From positions 1 to 60,785 of the forward strand of contig CAMDRF010000007.1 in the NCBI GenBank assembly GCA_945906765.1: a stretch of DNA of 60,785 bases, written 5' to 3'. A model generated the notes under the pieces. It was not told the origin of the DNA. It saw only the letters and a program-made list of their open reading frames with translations, and made no database searches. Shown here piece by piece: positions 44,939-53,965 of the stretch (position 1 is the first letter of the stretch; the number at the start of each line of letters is the position of its first letter). The stretch comes from Nitrosovibrio sp. Nv4. GTDB lineage: Bacteria; Pseudomonadota; Gammaproteobacteria; Burkholderiales; SG8-39. A program made the position numbers and the translations under genes.

Positions 44939-45757
44939 TTACCTTGCGACGAGCACCGGCCTCAGGCTCAGTTCCGTCTGGATTCGATCGGCGATCGACC
45001 GCGCCTCGTCCTGCGAGCGGTAGGGGCCCAGATGCAGGCGAAAAACGGTACCACCGGGAACCACCTGGATCGGTTCCGTCAGCCAGGCAAGATCGCGGTA
45101 GACGCGAATGCGGAAATTCTCGGCCGCTTCACGCGCGGAAAAAGCCCCCAACTGCAGAAACACGCCCTGGGTTTCGGCTTTCGCCTCCCGGACCGGTTCT
45201 GCTTTCCCCGGCAAAACGGTTTCTACTTCAACGCGGGCGCTGCCGGATTCCGTGTAGCCGAGTTTCCAGGCCGCGGCGTAAGACAGATCGATGATTCGAT
45301 CCGAGTGGAACGGCCCGCGATCGTTGATCCGCACCACCACGCTGCGGCCATTGGCGGGATTGGTGACGCGTACGTAGCTGGGAATCGGCAGGGTCGGATG
45401 CGCCGCGGTCATGGCGTACATGTCGTAGCGCTCGCCGCTCGAGGTGGGCGCGCCGTGGTAGCGCCGGCCGTACCAGCTTCCGACACCGATCTGCCTGAAG
45501 GGCGCCAAGCTTGCGGCTGGGACGTAATCCTTGCCGAAGACCTGATAGGGACGGTTGGCGAAACGGTGCAGCGGCTCGGCTTTCGGCACCGCATCCGGAA
45601 CGGCCGCCAGATCGGGCGGCGGGTTTGCGCCGGGGCCGTCGTCCTTGTAGTAAGCGCCTTTGGCGGGCGGGGATGCGGCAGGTGGCGACGCTTCGTGTCG
45701 GGAGATCGTTCCGCAACCGGCCAAGACAAGGGTCGCCGCAAGAACTGCCAGCTTCAC
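44939..45757 (-). CDS. rlpA: RlpA septal-ring lytic transglycosylase lipoprotein
   Basis: A 272-residue lipoprotein: signal KLAVLAATLVLAGC with lipobox LAGC (Cys about 15), a Pro-rich linker, the double-psi beta-barrel domain from GVGSWYGRRYHGAPTSSGER to VVRINDRGPFHSDRIIDLSY, and a C-terminal SPOR domain (about 195-272). RlpA cuts glycan strands lacking stem peptides at the septum; SPOR binds such strands. The dacC gene downstream would help make peptidoglycan with altered stems. The GTG start overlaps the pyrC' stop (GTGA). Confidence 0.92.
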   Translation of the reverse strand: MKLAVLAATLVLAGCGTISRHEASPPAASPPAKGAYYKDDGPGANPPPDLAAVPDAVPKAEPLHRFANRPYQVFGKDYVPAASLAPFRQIGVGSWYGRRYHGAPTSSGERYDMYAMTAAHPTLPIPSYVRVTNPANGRSVVVRINDRGPFHSDRIIDLSYAAAWKLGYTESGSARVEVETVLPGKAEPVREAKAETQGVFLQLGAFSAREAAENFRIRVYRDLAWLTEPIQVVPGGTVFRLHLGPYRSQDEARSIADRIQTELSLRPVLVAR

Positions 45758-47016
45758 CGCTGCTCGTACACCACGTTGCCGGCGACAATCGTCGTGCGCA
45801 CACGACCGGCGAGCTCGTAGCCCAGAAACGGCGTGTTCTTGCCCTGGCTGCGCAGCACCTCCGGGGCCACGCGCCAGCTCTGCTGCGGATCGAACAGCAC
45901 GAGATCCGCCGGCAAGCCGGCCTCGATCCGCCCCGTCTGCACGCCGAGGATGCGCGCCGCATCGCTGGTGACGCGCGCGAGTGTCTTCGCCAGCGGCAGC
46001 TTCTTCGCCGCGCCCCACTTGAGCAGCAGCGGCAGCAGCAATTCCAGGCCGGTGGCGCCGGGTTCGGCTTCCGCGAACGGCATCTGCTTCTGGTCCTCGT
46101 CTACCGGCGTGTGGTCGGACACCGCGCAGTCGACGGTGCCATCGGCAAGGCCCGCGGCAAGCGCGTCGCGGTCACGCTGCGAGCGCAACGGCGGCTCGAG
46201 CCGGCAGTGCGAGTCGTAGTAGCCAAGGTCCATTTCCGACAGGTGTACGTGATGGATGCCGACGTCGCAGCTGACCGGCAGGCCTTCCTTCTTCGCGGCG
46301 CGGATCATCTCGACGGCGACCGCGGTGGACAGGCGGCAGACATGTACGCGCGTGCCGGTGGCGCGAACCAGTTGCAGCAGGGTACCGAGCGCGATGGTTT
46401 CGGCAAACGACGGAATGCCGGGCAGCCCCAGGCGGGTCGCGACTTCGCCGTCATGCGCGACGCCGCCGTGCGCGAGCGAGCGGTCCTCCGCACGCAGCCA
46501 CACCGGAAAGCCGAAGGTGGCGGCGTATTGCATCGCGCGCCAGAGCACCTGCGTGTCAGCGAGCGGCGCGTTGGCCTGCGAGAAGGCGACGCAACCCGCC
46601 TCGGCAAGTTCGGCCATCTCGGTAAGCCGTTCCCCTGCCAGCTTTACCGTGAGCGCACCGACCGGATACACGCGTGCGCGAGCGAGCGCCTTGGCGCGCC
46701 GGCGCAGCATGTCCACCAGGCCCGGTTCATCCAGTGGCGGATCGGTATCCGGCGGACAGGCAAGACTGGTCACGCCGCCCGCCACGGCGGCGTCCATCTC
46801 CGATTCGAGCGTTGCCTTGTACTCGTAACCCGGCTCGCGCAGGCGCGCCGAGAGGTCGATCAGGCCGGGGGCGACGACCAGCCCCTTGGCATCGATAGTT
46901 TGATCGGCTTTTTCTTTCTTGTCGGAAATCTTCCCGCCAGAAACGAACACGTCTCCAAGCTCATCGCGTCCGCTGGCCGGATCTACCACGCGCCCACCTT
47001 TGATCAACAGCTTCAT
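45754..47016 (-). CDS. pyrC: Dihydroorotase homologue lacking metal ligands (PyrC')
   Basis: A 420-residue amidohydrolase-fold protein clearly related to dihydroorotase (LIKGGRVVDPASGRDELGDV, VVAPGLIDL, VSDHTPVDEDQKQMPFAEAE, GLPADLVLFDPQ). The family's zinc motif D-x-H-x-H-x-REPG is here DLSARLREPG: residues 56 and 58 are Ser and Arg, not His. In Pseudomonas and many betaproteobacteria such an inactive homologue assembles with PyrB and is needed for its activity. The ATG directly follows pyrB (shared base at 47016). A catalytic dihydroorotase must be encoded elsewhere. Confidence 0.9.
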   Translation of the reverse strand: MKLLIKGGRVVDPASGRDELGDVFVSGGKISDKKEKADQTIDAKGLVVAPGLIDLSARLREPGYEYKATLESEMDAAVAGGVTSLACPPDTDPPLDEPGLVDMLRRRAKALARARVYPVGALTVKLAGERLTEMAELAEAGCVAFSQANAPLADTQVLWRAMQYAATFGFPVWLRAEDRSLAHGGVAHDGEVATRLGLPGIPSFAETIALGTLLQLVRATGTRVHVCRLSTAVAVEMIRAAKKEGLPVSCDVGIHHVHLSEMDLGYYDSHCRLEPPLRSQRDRDALAAGLADGTVDCAVSDHTPVDEDQKQMPFAEAEPGATGLELLLPLLLKWGAAKKLPLAKTLARVTSDAARILGVQTGRIEAGLPADLVLFDPQQSWRVAPEVLRSQGKNTPFLGYELAGRVRTTIVAGNVVYEQR

Positions 47017-47966
47017 CAGTTTCCTGCCACGATGGACATCACCGCCATGCGCACCGCGATACCGAAGGTGACCTGCGGCAGGATCACCGAATGCGGGCCA
47101 TCTGCCACCGACGAATCAATCTCAACGCCGCGATTCATCGGTCCCGGATGCATTACGATGGCATCCGCTTTCGCGAGCGCGAGTTTGTCAGCCGTCAGGC
47201 CATAGTGCTTGAAGAATTCCTGCGCCGAAGGCAGCAGCGCGCCGTTCATGCGCTCGTTCTGCAGCCGCAGCATGACTACCACGTCGCAGCCCTTGAGACC
47301 CGCGCGCATGTCGTGGAACACGCGCACGCCGAGCGATTCCACCCCTGCGGGCAGCAGCGTCTGCGGGCCGATCACGCGCACTTCAGGGGCGCCGAGCGTG
47401 GTTAGGCCGTGGATCAGGGAGCGCGCAACACGCGAATGCAGCACATCGCCGACGATCGCCACGGTGAGCCCGGTGAAGTCTTTCTTGTAGTGCCGGATGG
47501 TGTAGAGGTCGAGCAAGCCCTGCGTCGGATGCGCGTGCCGGCCGTCGCCCGCATTGATGACGTGCTCGTGCGGCTTGACGTGCCGCGCGATCAGGTAGGG
47601 GGCGCCTGAAGAGCCGTGGCGCACCACGAACACGTCTGCCTGCATTGCCGACAGGTTGGCCACCGTGTCTAGCAAAGATTCGCCCTTTGATTGCGAACTC
47701 GCCGCGACGTTCAGATTGATGACGTCGGCCGAAAGCCGCTTGGCGGCGATCTCGAATGTGGTGCGCGTGCGCGTCGACGCCTCGAAAAACAGGTTGAACA
47801 CGCTCTTGCCGCGCATCAACGGCACTTTCTTCACTTCGCGTTCGGTCACGCCGGCGAAGGGCTCCGCGGTGTCGAGGATCTGCACGAGTATTTCCCGCGG
47901 CAGCCCCTCGATCGACAGCAGGTGCTGCAGCTCGCCGTTGGCGTTGAGTTGCGGGTTAGCCGCCAT
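47016..47966 (-). CDS. pyrB: Aspartate carbamoyltransferase catalytic chain
   Basis: A 316-residue enzyme making carbamoyl-aspartate, the first committed pyrimidine step. The carbamoyl-phosphate loop STRTRTTFE is at 64-72, with the later [20 protein letters not shown] and the aspartate-binding [10 protein letters not shown] (as [11 protein letters not shown]). The N-terminus carries a short extension (about 18 residues) before the first helix, typical of the class that binds a PyrC' partner. No pyrI regulatory gene is present. It overlaps pyrR by 11 bases. Confidence 0.96.
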   Translation of the reverse strand: MAANPQLNANGELQHLLSIEGLPREILVQILDTAEPFAGVTEREVKKVPLMRGKSVFNLFFEASTRTRTTFEIAAKRLSADVINLNVAASSQSKGESLLDTVANLSAMQADVFVVRHGSSGAPYLIARHVKPHEHVINAGDGRHAHPTQGLLDLYTIRHYKKDFTGLTVAIVGDVLHSRVARSLIHGLTTLGAPEVRVIGPQTLLPAGVESLGVRVFHDMRAGLKGCDVVVMLRLQNERMNGALLPSAQEFFKHYGLTADKLALAKADAIVMHPGPMNRGVEIDSSVADGPHSVILPQVTFGIAVRMAVMSIVAGN

Positions 47967-48456
47967 CTTCGAGCTCCAACGACAGCTTGCCGCTGGCGCC
48001 GCGCTTCAGGCGCAGGCGTTTGCCTGCCGGCACCTCCACCCGCGCGCCGACGTGCTGGGCAGCGATCGGCAACTGCCGTCCGCCGCGATCGGCGAGCACC
48101 ACCAGCGAGATGCTCCTCGGCCTGCCGTAGTCGAACAGTTCGTTCATCGCCGCGCGCACCGTGCGCCCGGTGTAGAGCACGTCGTCCACCAGCAGCAGGT
48201 CGCGGCCCTCGACTTCGAACGGAATTTTCGTGCGCTTGGGATCGTGCTTGAGACCTTCTTTGGCGTAATCGTCGCGGTAGAAGGCGATGTCCATGAGTCC
48301 CAGAGGGTCCTTCATGCCGAGCAGCGGATGCAACCGCTCGGCGAGCCAGGCGCCTCCCGTATGCAGGCCGATCATCGCGCTGGCCGGCGTGATGTGCCCC
48401 CGGAGCTCGGCCGCGAGCTTCGGCAGCAGCGTCTCTGCGTCAGGCAGTTTGGTCAC
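47956..48456 (-). CDS. pyrR: PyrR-type regulator / uracil phosphoribosyltransferase
   Basis: A 166-residue PRTase-fold protein. PRPP loop [17 protein letters not shown] (about 88-104), upstream [15 protein letters not shown] and [13 protein letters not shown] fit PyrR. In Bacillus PyrR attenuates pyr transcripts and has UPRTase activity; in proteobacteria direct RNA control is less certain. Its place ahead of pyrB suggests pathway regulation. I see no convincing attenuator in the short overlap with ruvX. The stop and pyrB start overlap. Confidence 0.9.
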   Translation of the reverse strand: MTKLPDAETLLPKLAAELRGHITPASAMIGLHTGGAWLAERLHPLLGMKDPLGLMDIAFYRDDYAKEGLKHDPKRTKIPFEVEGRDLLLVDDVLYTGRTVRAAMNELFDYGRPRSISLVVLADRGGRQLPIAAQHVGARVEVPAGKRLRLKRGASGKLSLELEDGG

Positions 48457-48896
48457 GACGTTCGCTCACCGAAATATTGCTCGAGGATGATTTGTGCCGC
48501 ATGCGAATCAAGCGTTTTGCCCTTCGCCAGATCGGCCGTCTTGCGCTTGCCGTAAGCCGCCCGCATGCGGCTTTCGACCTCCGCCGAACTGTAGCGCTCG
48601 TCCACCAGCTCTACCGGGAGCCGGAAGCGGCCGTTCAGCTGGCGCGCGAATCGTTCGGCGCGGCGCGTCATCTCGTGCGGCGCGCCGTCTTCACCGAGCG
48701 GGCGCCCGACCACCAGCAAGGAAGGTTTCCATTCCTTCACCAGGCGCTCAATCGCGGTGAGCCGCCCCGGCTGGGGTTGCGCGGCGACGCCCTGCAGGGG
48801 ATGCGCGGTGCCCAGTTCCGCTTCGCCCACCGCCACGCCAATACGCTGCAATCCGAAGTCGAACGCAAGGACGGTCTGGGCAGCCTTGTCAGGCAT
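48453..48896 (-). CDS. ruvX: Putative Holliday junction resolvase RuvX (YqgF)
   Basis: A 147-residue RNase H-fold nuclease: [20 protein letters not shown] (about 9-28) with the first catalytic Asp, [20 protein letters not shown], the Glu in [17 protein letters not shown] and the late Asp in [14 protein letters not shown]. The family processes pre-16S rRNA 5' ends in E. coli and was first proposed as a junction resolvase. It overlaps yqgE and pyrR by a few bases, a conserved proteobacterial arrangement. Confidence 0.93.
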   Translation of the reverse strand: MPDKAAQTVLAFDFGLQRIGVAVGEAELGTAHPLQGVAAQPQPGRLTAIERLVKEWKPSLLVVGRPLGEDGAPHEMTRRAERFARQLNGRFRLPVELVDERYSSAEVESRMRAAYGKRKTADLAKGKTLDSHAAQIILEQYFGERTS

Positions 48897-49461
48897 GTCC
48901 CGCCTGGTCGGTGAGCTGCGCGTAGTCGATTCCCAGCAGCTGCATCGCCGCGGGCAAGCGCTCATCGGCTGGAACATCGAACAGAATGGCGTCCTTCGCC
49001 TCCACGGTGAGCCAGGCGTTCTGCTTCAGCTCGTGCTCGATCTGGCCGGCCGACCAGCCGGCGTAGCCGAGCGAAACCAGCAGCTTCGACGGGCCCTCGC
49101 CGCGGCCGACCGCCTCGAGGATGTCCTTTGACGTGGTGAGTCCGACGGCGCCAGCCGCCCCGCCAGTCACCTTGATCGTCGCCTGCCACTCGCCCGCGGG
49201 CAGGTGCAGGACGAATCCACGATCGGTCTGCACCGGGCCGCCGAAATAGACCGGCGCGTCGGCGAAAGTGCTGCTCTTCAGGCTTAGCGACAAGCGCTCG
49301 AACAGCGCCTGCAGGGTCATGTCGATGGGGCGGTTGACGACGATCCCGAGCGCGCCCTGCTCGTTGTGCTCGCAGACGTAAGTCAGTGTCCTCGAAAAGT
49401 ACGGATCTGCCATGTTGGGCATGGCGATCAGGAAATGATTCGTCAGATTGATCGAGGACAC
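48889..49461 (-). CDS. YqgE/AlgH family protein
   Basis: A 190-residue DUF179 protein: [20 protein letters not shown] (5-24), [37 protein letters not shown], and the C-terminal [19 protein letters not shown] and [13 protein letters not shown]. It is conserved next to ruvX and was linked to alginate regulation in Pseudomonas (AlgH), but its molecular role is unknown. The start is GTG at 49461; the stop overlaps the ruvX start. Confidence 0.92.
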   Translation of the reverse strand: MSSINLTNHFLIAMPNMADPYFSRTLTYVCEHNEQGALGIVVNRPIDMTLQALFERLSLSLKSSTFADAPVYFGGPVQTDRGFVLHLPAGEWQATIKVTGGAAGAVGLTTSKDILEAVGRGEGPSKLLVSLGYAGWSAGQIEHELKQNAWLTVEAKDAILFDVPADERLPAAMQLLGIDYAQLTDQAGHA

Positions 49462-49524
49462 GCTTGACGTTATTTTACCGCATCGCCCGCCCCGCGTCCC
49501 CGGATTTCTCCCGGTACGGGACGC

Positions 49525-49710
49525 TCAGATCTCCATCATTTCGAAGTCGTCCTTGCGTGCGCCGCACTCGGGACAGGTCCAGTTCATCGGCACGTCCTCC
49601 CAGCGCGTGCCCGGCGCGATGCCTTCACCGGGAATTCCTGCGGCTTCGTCGTAGACCCATCCGCAGATTAGGCACATCCACGTCTTGAATTGAACTTGTT
49701 GCTCGGTCAT
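49525..49710 (-). CDS. Rubredoxin
   Basis: A 61-residue rubredoxin with the two iron-binding knuckles WMCLICGWVYDEAAG and NWTCPECGARKDDFEMME, each CxxCG. It carries single electrons to partners such as alkane hydroxylases or oxidative-stress enzymes; none is adjacent. The ATG at 49710 gives the usual short lead (MTEQQVQFKTW). It has no obvious Shine-Dalgarno; an in-frame GTG lies at 49761 but overlaps thiD. Divergent from thiD, 38 bases apart. Confidence 0.92.
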   Translation of the reverse strand: MTEQQVQFKTWMCLICGWVYDEAAGIPGEGIAPGTRWEDVPMNWTCPECGARKDDFEMMEI

Positions 49711-49748
49711 TGGAGGCGGGACAGTAAAATTGCCCCGGATAATAGCGC

Positions 49749-50540
49749 ATGTCGTCGTCACCTCCTGTGGTACTTGCCTTTGCCGCTTCCGATCCGACCG
49801 GCGGTGCAGGCCTGCAGGCGGACCTGCTCACGCTCGCGAGTCTCGGCTGCCATCCGCTGTCGGTGCTTACCGGGCTCACGGTGCAGGACACGCGCGGCGT
49901 CGAGAGCCTGCTTGCGATCGAAGCGGCATGGGTCGAGGGCCAGGCGCGCCGCGTGCTCGAGGATATACCGGTCGCGGCGTTCAAGCTCGGTGTTCTCGGA
50001 TCCGCCGGCAACGCCCGGGTCATTGCCGCCATCCTCGCCGAGCATCCACGCATACCCGTGGTGCTCGATCCAGTGCTTGCCTCCGGCCGGGGCGATGCGC
50101 TTGCGGATGACGAAACCACACGAATATTGCGCAGCGCGCTCCTGCCGCGCACGAGCGTGCTGACGCCGAACAGCCTGGAGGCGCGTCGCCTGGCCGGTGC
50201 GGCGCCGGATGCAGATCTCGCCGAATGCGCGCGTGAACTCACCAAACAGGGCTGCAAATACGTGCTCGTTACCGGCACGCATGAAAAAGGGGCGGAGGTC
50301 GTCAACACGCTCTACAACGCCCACGGGGTGGTGCGCGAAGATCGCTGGCAGCGCCTGCCCGGGAGCTATCACGGCTCCGGCTGCACGCTTGCCTCCGCGA
50401 CCGCCGCCCTGCTTGCCAAGGGCGCGGCAGTGGAGGGAGCCGTCCAGCAAGCGCAGGAATATACCTGGAAATCGCTTGCCGCCGGATTTTCTCCGGGCCA
50501 TGGCCAGGCGATTCCCGATCGCTTTTTCGAATCCCGATGA
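49749..50540 (+). CDS. thiD: Hydroxymethylpyrimidine/phosphomethylpyrimidine kinase
   Basis: A 263-residue ribokinase-fold kinase phosphorylating HMP and HMP-P for thiamine synthesis. Motifs: FAASDPTGGAGLQADLLTLA (about 9-28), FKLGVLGSAGNARVIAAIL, VVLDPVLASGRGDAL, LTPNSLEARRLAGA, and the ATP/anion loop LPGSYHGSGCTLASATAALL. The stop overlaps the thiE ATG (ATGA). No TPP riboswitch is visible in the 38-base gap upstream. Confidence 0.95.
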   Translation: MSSSPPVVLAFAASDPTGGAGLQADLLTLASLGCHPLSVLTGLTVQDTRGVESLLAIEAAWVEGQARRVLEDIPVAAFKLGVLGSAGNARVIAAILAEHPRIPVVLDPVLASGRGDALADDETTRILRSALLPRTSVLTPNSLEARRLAGAAPDADLAECARELTKQGCKYVLVTGTHEKGAEVVNTLYNAHGVVREDRWQRLPGSYHGSGCTLASATAALLAKGAAVEGAVQQAQEYTWKSLAAGFSPGHGQAIPDRFFESR

Positions 50541-51139
50541 AGCTGCGCGGCCTGTACGCCATCACGCCGGAGCTCGCGGACACCGGGACGCTATTGCGGA
50601 GCGTAGCGCAGGCGCTCGACGGTGGAATCGCGATACTGCAGTACCGGCGCAAGGGCAAGCAACATATTGACGAAGCAAAGACGCTTGCACGCTTGTGCCG
50701 GGAGCGCGCCGTGCCGTTCGTCGTCAACGACAATATCGCGCTCGCTCTGGACTGCGGCGCCGACGGCGTGCACCTCGGGAGCGCAGATGGCGAACTCGCC
50801 GCCGCGCGCGCAAAGCTCGGCGGCAGGTTTCTCGGCGCCTCCTGCTACGATTCCCTCTCCGCCGCCCGCGCGGCGGTCGCCGCGGGCGCCGACTACGTCG
50901 CTTTCGGCAGCGTTTTCCCCTCGTCGACCAAGCCCGCGGCGGTACGCGCGCCGCTCACGCTTTTTGGCGAAGCGCGCTCGCTCGGCGTACCGCTGGTTGC
51001 GATCGGCGGCATCACCCTGCAGAACGCGCCGCAACTGCTCGCCGCCGGCGCCGACTGCGTGGCGGTGATCTCCGATCTATTCGACGCCCCGGATATCGGC
51101 GCGCGCGCACGCGCCTACGGTATGCTCTTCCAATCATGA
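50537..51139 (+). CDS. thiE: Thiamine-phosphate synthase
   Basis: A 200-residue TIM-barrel enzyme coupling HMP-PP and thiazole phosphate. Seen: [70 protein letters not shown] and [13 protein letters not shown]. The YRRK lead replaces the more usual Q(Y/L)RxK motif only slightly. Overlaps both thiD upstream and hemL downstream (ATGA), so thiD-thiE-hemL form one coupled operon. Confidence 0.95.
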   Translation: MKLRGLYAITPELADTGTLLRSVAQALDGGIAILQYRRKGKQHIDEAKTLARLCRERAVPFVVNDNIALALDCGADGVHLGSADGELAAARAKLGGRFLGASCYDSLSAARAAVAAGADYVAFGSVFPSSTKPAAVRAPLTLFGEARSLGVPLVAIGGITLQNAPQLLAAGADCVAVISDLFDAPDIGARARAYGMLFQS

Positions 51140-52413
51140 CTACACGCAATGAAACCCTGTTCGAGCGCGCGCGGCAGCGCATCCCCGCGGGCGTCAACTC
51201 GCCAGTGCGCGCCTTCCGTGCCGTAGGCGGCACGCCGCCCTTCTTCGAACGCGCCTCCGGCCCGCACCTCTGGGACGCCGACGGCAAGCGCTACATCGAT
51301 TACGTCGGCTCCTGGGGTCCGATGGTGCTCGGCCACACCCACCCGCAAGTGGTCGAGGCCGTGCAGGCGGCGGCAGCGCGCGCGCTATCCTTCGGCGCGC
51401 CGACCGAAAGCGAGATCGAATTGGCCGAAGCGATCTGCCGCCTGATGCCCTCGGTTGAGATGGTGCGCCTCGTTTCCTCGGGTACCGAAGCGACGATGTC
51501 GGCGATCCGCCTGGCGCGCGGCCACACCGGGCGCAACCTGATCGTGAAATTCGAGGGCTGCTATCACGGCCATGCCGACAGCCTGCTGGTGAAAGCCGGC
51601 TCCGGCGCCCTCACCTTCGGCAACCCGAGTTCCGCGGGCGTGCCGCCAGAGATCGCCGCGCTTACTCTCGTTCTTGATTTTAATAATATTGATCAAATAG
51701 AAAAAACCTTCGCCGCCCGCGGCCCAGAAATCGCCTGCGTGATCGTGGAACCGGTCGCCGGCAACATGAATCTCGTCTTACCCGCGCCCGGTTTTCTCGA
51801 TTCGCTGCGCGAGAACTGCAGCCGGCATGGCGCGGTACTTATCCTCGATGAAGTCATGACCGGTTTTCGCGTCGCGCTAGGCGGCGCGCAGGCGCGCTAC
51901 GGCATCAAGCCGGACCTTACGACGCTGGGAAAAGTCATCGGCGGCGGCCTGCCGGTCGGCGCCTTCGGCGGCAAGCGCGAAATCATGGAGAAGATCGCGC
52001 CGCTCGGGCCGGTGTACCAGGCCGGCACGCTCTCAGGCAACCCGGTCGCCGTCGCCGCGGGCTTGGCGACGTTGAAGCTGCTGGATACACCGGGATTTCA
52101 GGAAAAAATTTCCGGTGTTGCAGATGCCTTGATTCAAGGTCTCAAGAACGAAGCGCAAAAAGCCGGAGTCGTGTTCTCAGCGCAATCGGTCGGCAGCATG
52201 TTCGGGCTGTATTTCCGCGCCGTGCCGCCGACCAGCTTTGCCGAAGTGATGCAATGCGACAAAGATCGCTTCAACAAATTCTTCCACACCATGCTTGAGC
52301 GCGGCGTGTACCTCGCGCCATCCGCCTACGAGGCCGGCTTCGTGTCGGCGACGCATGGCACCACGGAAATCGACGCGACGCTTGCTGCCGCACGTGAGGC
52401 GTTTAAGGCTTAG
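51136..52413 (+). CDS. hemL: Glutamate-1-semialdehyde 2,1-aminomutase
   Basis: A 425-residue PLP enzyme that makes 5-aminolevulinate in the C5 heme pathway. Seen: [78 protein letters not shown] and the PLP lysine in [17 protein letters not shown]. An A/T-rich run of codons ([15 protein letters not shown], about 51661-51710) stands out locally. The terminal TAG overlaps the stop of the minus-strand dCTP deaminase pseudogene. Confidence 0.96.
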   Translation: MTTRNETLFERARQRIPAGVNSPVRAFRAVGGTPPFFERASGPHLWDADGKRYIDYVGSWGPMVLGHTHPQVVEAVQAAAARALSFGAPTESEIELAEAICRLMPSVEMVRLVSSGTEATMSAIRLARGHTGRNLIVKFEGCYHGHADSLLVKAGSGALTFGNPSSAGVPPEIAALTLVLDFNNIDQIEKTFAARGPEIACVIVEPVAGNMNLVLPAPGFLDSLRENCSRHGAVLILDEVMTGFRVALGGAQARYGIKPDLTTLGKVIGGGLPVGAFGGKREIMEKIAPLGPVYQAGTLSGNPVAVAAGLATLKLLDTPGFQEKISGVADALIQGLKNEAQKAGVVFSAQSVGSMFGLYFRAVPPTSFAEVMQCDKDRFNKFFHTMLERGVYLAPSAYEAGFVSATHGTTEIDATLAAAREAFKA

Positions 52414-53314
52414 CGCACATCGGCGGCAGGCAGCGGTTTGAAGTGCTTGCTGAGTGCGATGCCTTGGCGTTGGTAGGACGAGTTCGCGTTGCTGCCGTAG
52501 AGCCGCGCCGGCGGTGCCATGAGAAGCTCATAAACCAGCCGACCGACCACCTGGCCGTGTTCAATCACGAACGGGACTTCAAAGGACCGGACTTCGAGAA
52601 CGGCCCGCGATCCTTCCCCTCCCGCATCGCGATGACCAAAACCGGGATCGAAGAATCCGGCGTAGTGGACCCGAAAGTCGCCCATCAAAGTGTCGAAGGC
52701 AAGCATCTCGGCCGCATGCGTCGGTGGAACATTCACCGCTTCGCGCGACGCCAGAATGTAGAAGTCCGCCGGGTCCAGTACCAATCCGCCGCGGCGAGGC
52801 GCGTGGACTGGCTCCCAATAGTCCAGCACGTCGTAGTGCCGCACCTTGTCGATGTCGATGAGACCGGCATGGCTCCTTGCCTTGTAGCCAATGATGCCTC
52901 CCGATTTGTCACCCTGCACATCGACCGTAACCGGAACGCCATCGCGGATATCGTTGCCGCTGATCGAGGCCACAACCTGGTGCTCTTCCAGAAGCCGCCT
53001 CATCGCCGTGTCGCTGCTGGGCGGATTGCCGCGGCGTATGCGAATCTGATTCAACCTGGAACCCCTGCGCACCAGTACGCTGAAGGTGCGGGGCGAGACC
53101 TCGGCATAGAGCGAGCCGCTGTAGCGCTCACGGACGCGATCGACCCCAAACGGAGGTCGAGGCTGGCAGGCTGATACTGGTCGTCGTGGATGGGCTCTTG
53201 GGAAAAAATTTCCCTGGTTACTCTCGTCAGATATTCGAGTTCCTGCGAAGGCAATATCCCGGTCTTGCGAACCGCCGCGTCCGAGTCGTCTTCCGTTGCT
53301 TCGCGCCGGTTCAT
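52410..53314 (-). pseudogene. dCTP deaminase-like gene with internal deletion and frameshift
   Basis: The ATG at 53314 opens a frame with the family start TGILPSQELEYLTRVTREIF and QYQPASLDLRLG. Near 53150-53160 homology jumps to another frame beginning DRVRERYSGSLYAEVSPRTF and running VLVRRGSRLNQIRIRRGNPP, VTVDVQGDKSGGIIGYKARS, DFYILASREAVNVPP and EVPFVIEHGQVVGRLVYE to 52410. In intact proteins of this type about 100 residues, including the deaminase catalytic core, lie between these pieces. So the gene lost its catalytic part and its frame. It was probably a 2'-deoxycytidine 5'-triphosphate deaminase of the longer, duplicated kind. Confidence 0.75.
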
Positions 53315-53344
53315 GCCGCGCGGCGCTATCCGGTTCGTGCAGGG

Positions 53345-53869
53345 TCAGTCGCACAACGCGGCAAGATCTGCCGTGTAGTCCGAGCGTTCGATCGAGCCGT
53401 TCTTGCCGAAAAACTCGACGCGCTTCGATTGCGGATAAACGATCCACGCCTCAAGAGCGCCGACGGCGAGATAGGCATCCACCTTGCCGCGCAGTTCCTT
53501 GAGCGAGTTCGACGGCGAAGCGATCTCGATGCACAGCTCCGGGGCGCGCGTAAACGGCGTCTCGGCGCCATACGCGCGCATGAAATTCGGACTTGCCCAC
53601 GCCACGTCGGCGACCAAAAGCCCCACCGGGGTGACGACCGAAGCTTCGGCGATCGCCTGCCCGCCGAGCGGTGCGAGCCGTTGGCAAAGCCTGCCCTGAA
53701 GCGCTCCATGGTAGTTGCTCGCCGGGCTCATCAGTATCCGCCCCCAGACATCCAACTCGATTTTTCCCGGCAGATTCGCAAGTCGCGGGTCCGTGCACAG
53801 CGCCCGAAACCGCTCGGCGAGGCCCTCTTGTGTCAACGGCGCTTCAAGGATTTCAGGGATGGCGGCCAT
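53345..53869 (-). CDS. Uma2-family (DUF820) putative nuclease
   Basis: A 174-residue protein with the Uma2 core: IELDVWGRILMSPASNYHGA, GQAIAEASVVTPVGLLVADV, the Glu/Lys active-site region PELCIEIASPSNSLKELRGK (about 121-140), and VDAYLAVGALEAWIVYPQSK, followed by KRVEFFGKNGS. Active-site residues of the PD-(D/E)XK-like fold are present. Start at the ATG at 53869 (preceded by GGAGCAGAAG) rather than the in-frame start at 53920. It sits with the dCTP deaminase remnant between hemL and mgtE, an accessory patch. Function unknown. Confidence 0.8.
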   Translation of the reverse strand: MAAIPEILEAPLTQEGLAERFRALCTDPRLANLPGKIELDVWGRILMSPASNYHGALQGRLCQRLAPLGGQAIAEASVVTPVGLLVADVAWASPNFMRAYGAETPFTRAPELCIEIASPSNSLKELRGKVDAYLAVGALEAWIVYPQSKRVEFFGKNGSIERSDYTADLAALCD

Positions 53870-53965
53870 GACTTCTGCTCCGTGCTCCTCCATGCGGAAA
53901 CGCAACACCCACGCGTTCAAAACAGTTTATCACGCTCGCCTGCGGAACAGCGCCTGAGCCCCGTC

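Noticed and set aside
49711-49748. TPP riboswitch ahead of thiD
   Set aside because: Only 38 bases separate thiD from the divergent rubredoxin gene and the conserved thi-box sequence is absent.
51661-51710. Foreign insert in hemL
   Set aside because: The A/T-rich stretch is only about 50 bases and encodes normal family residues, so it is probably local codon noise rather than a transfer.
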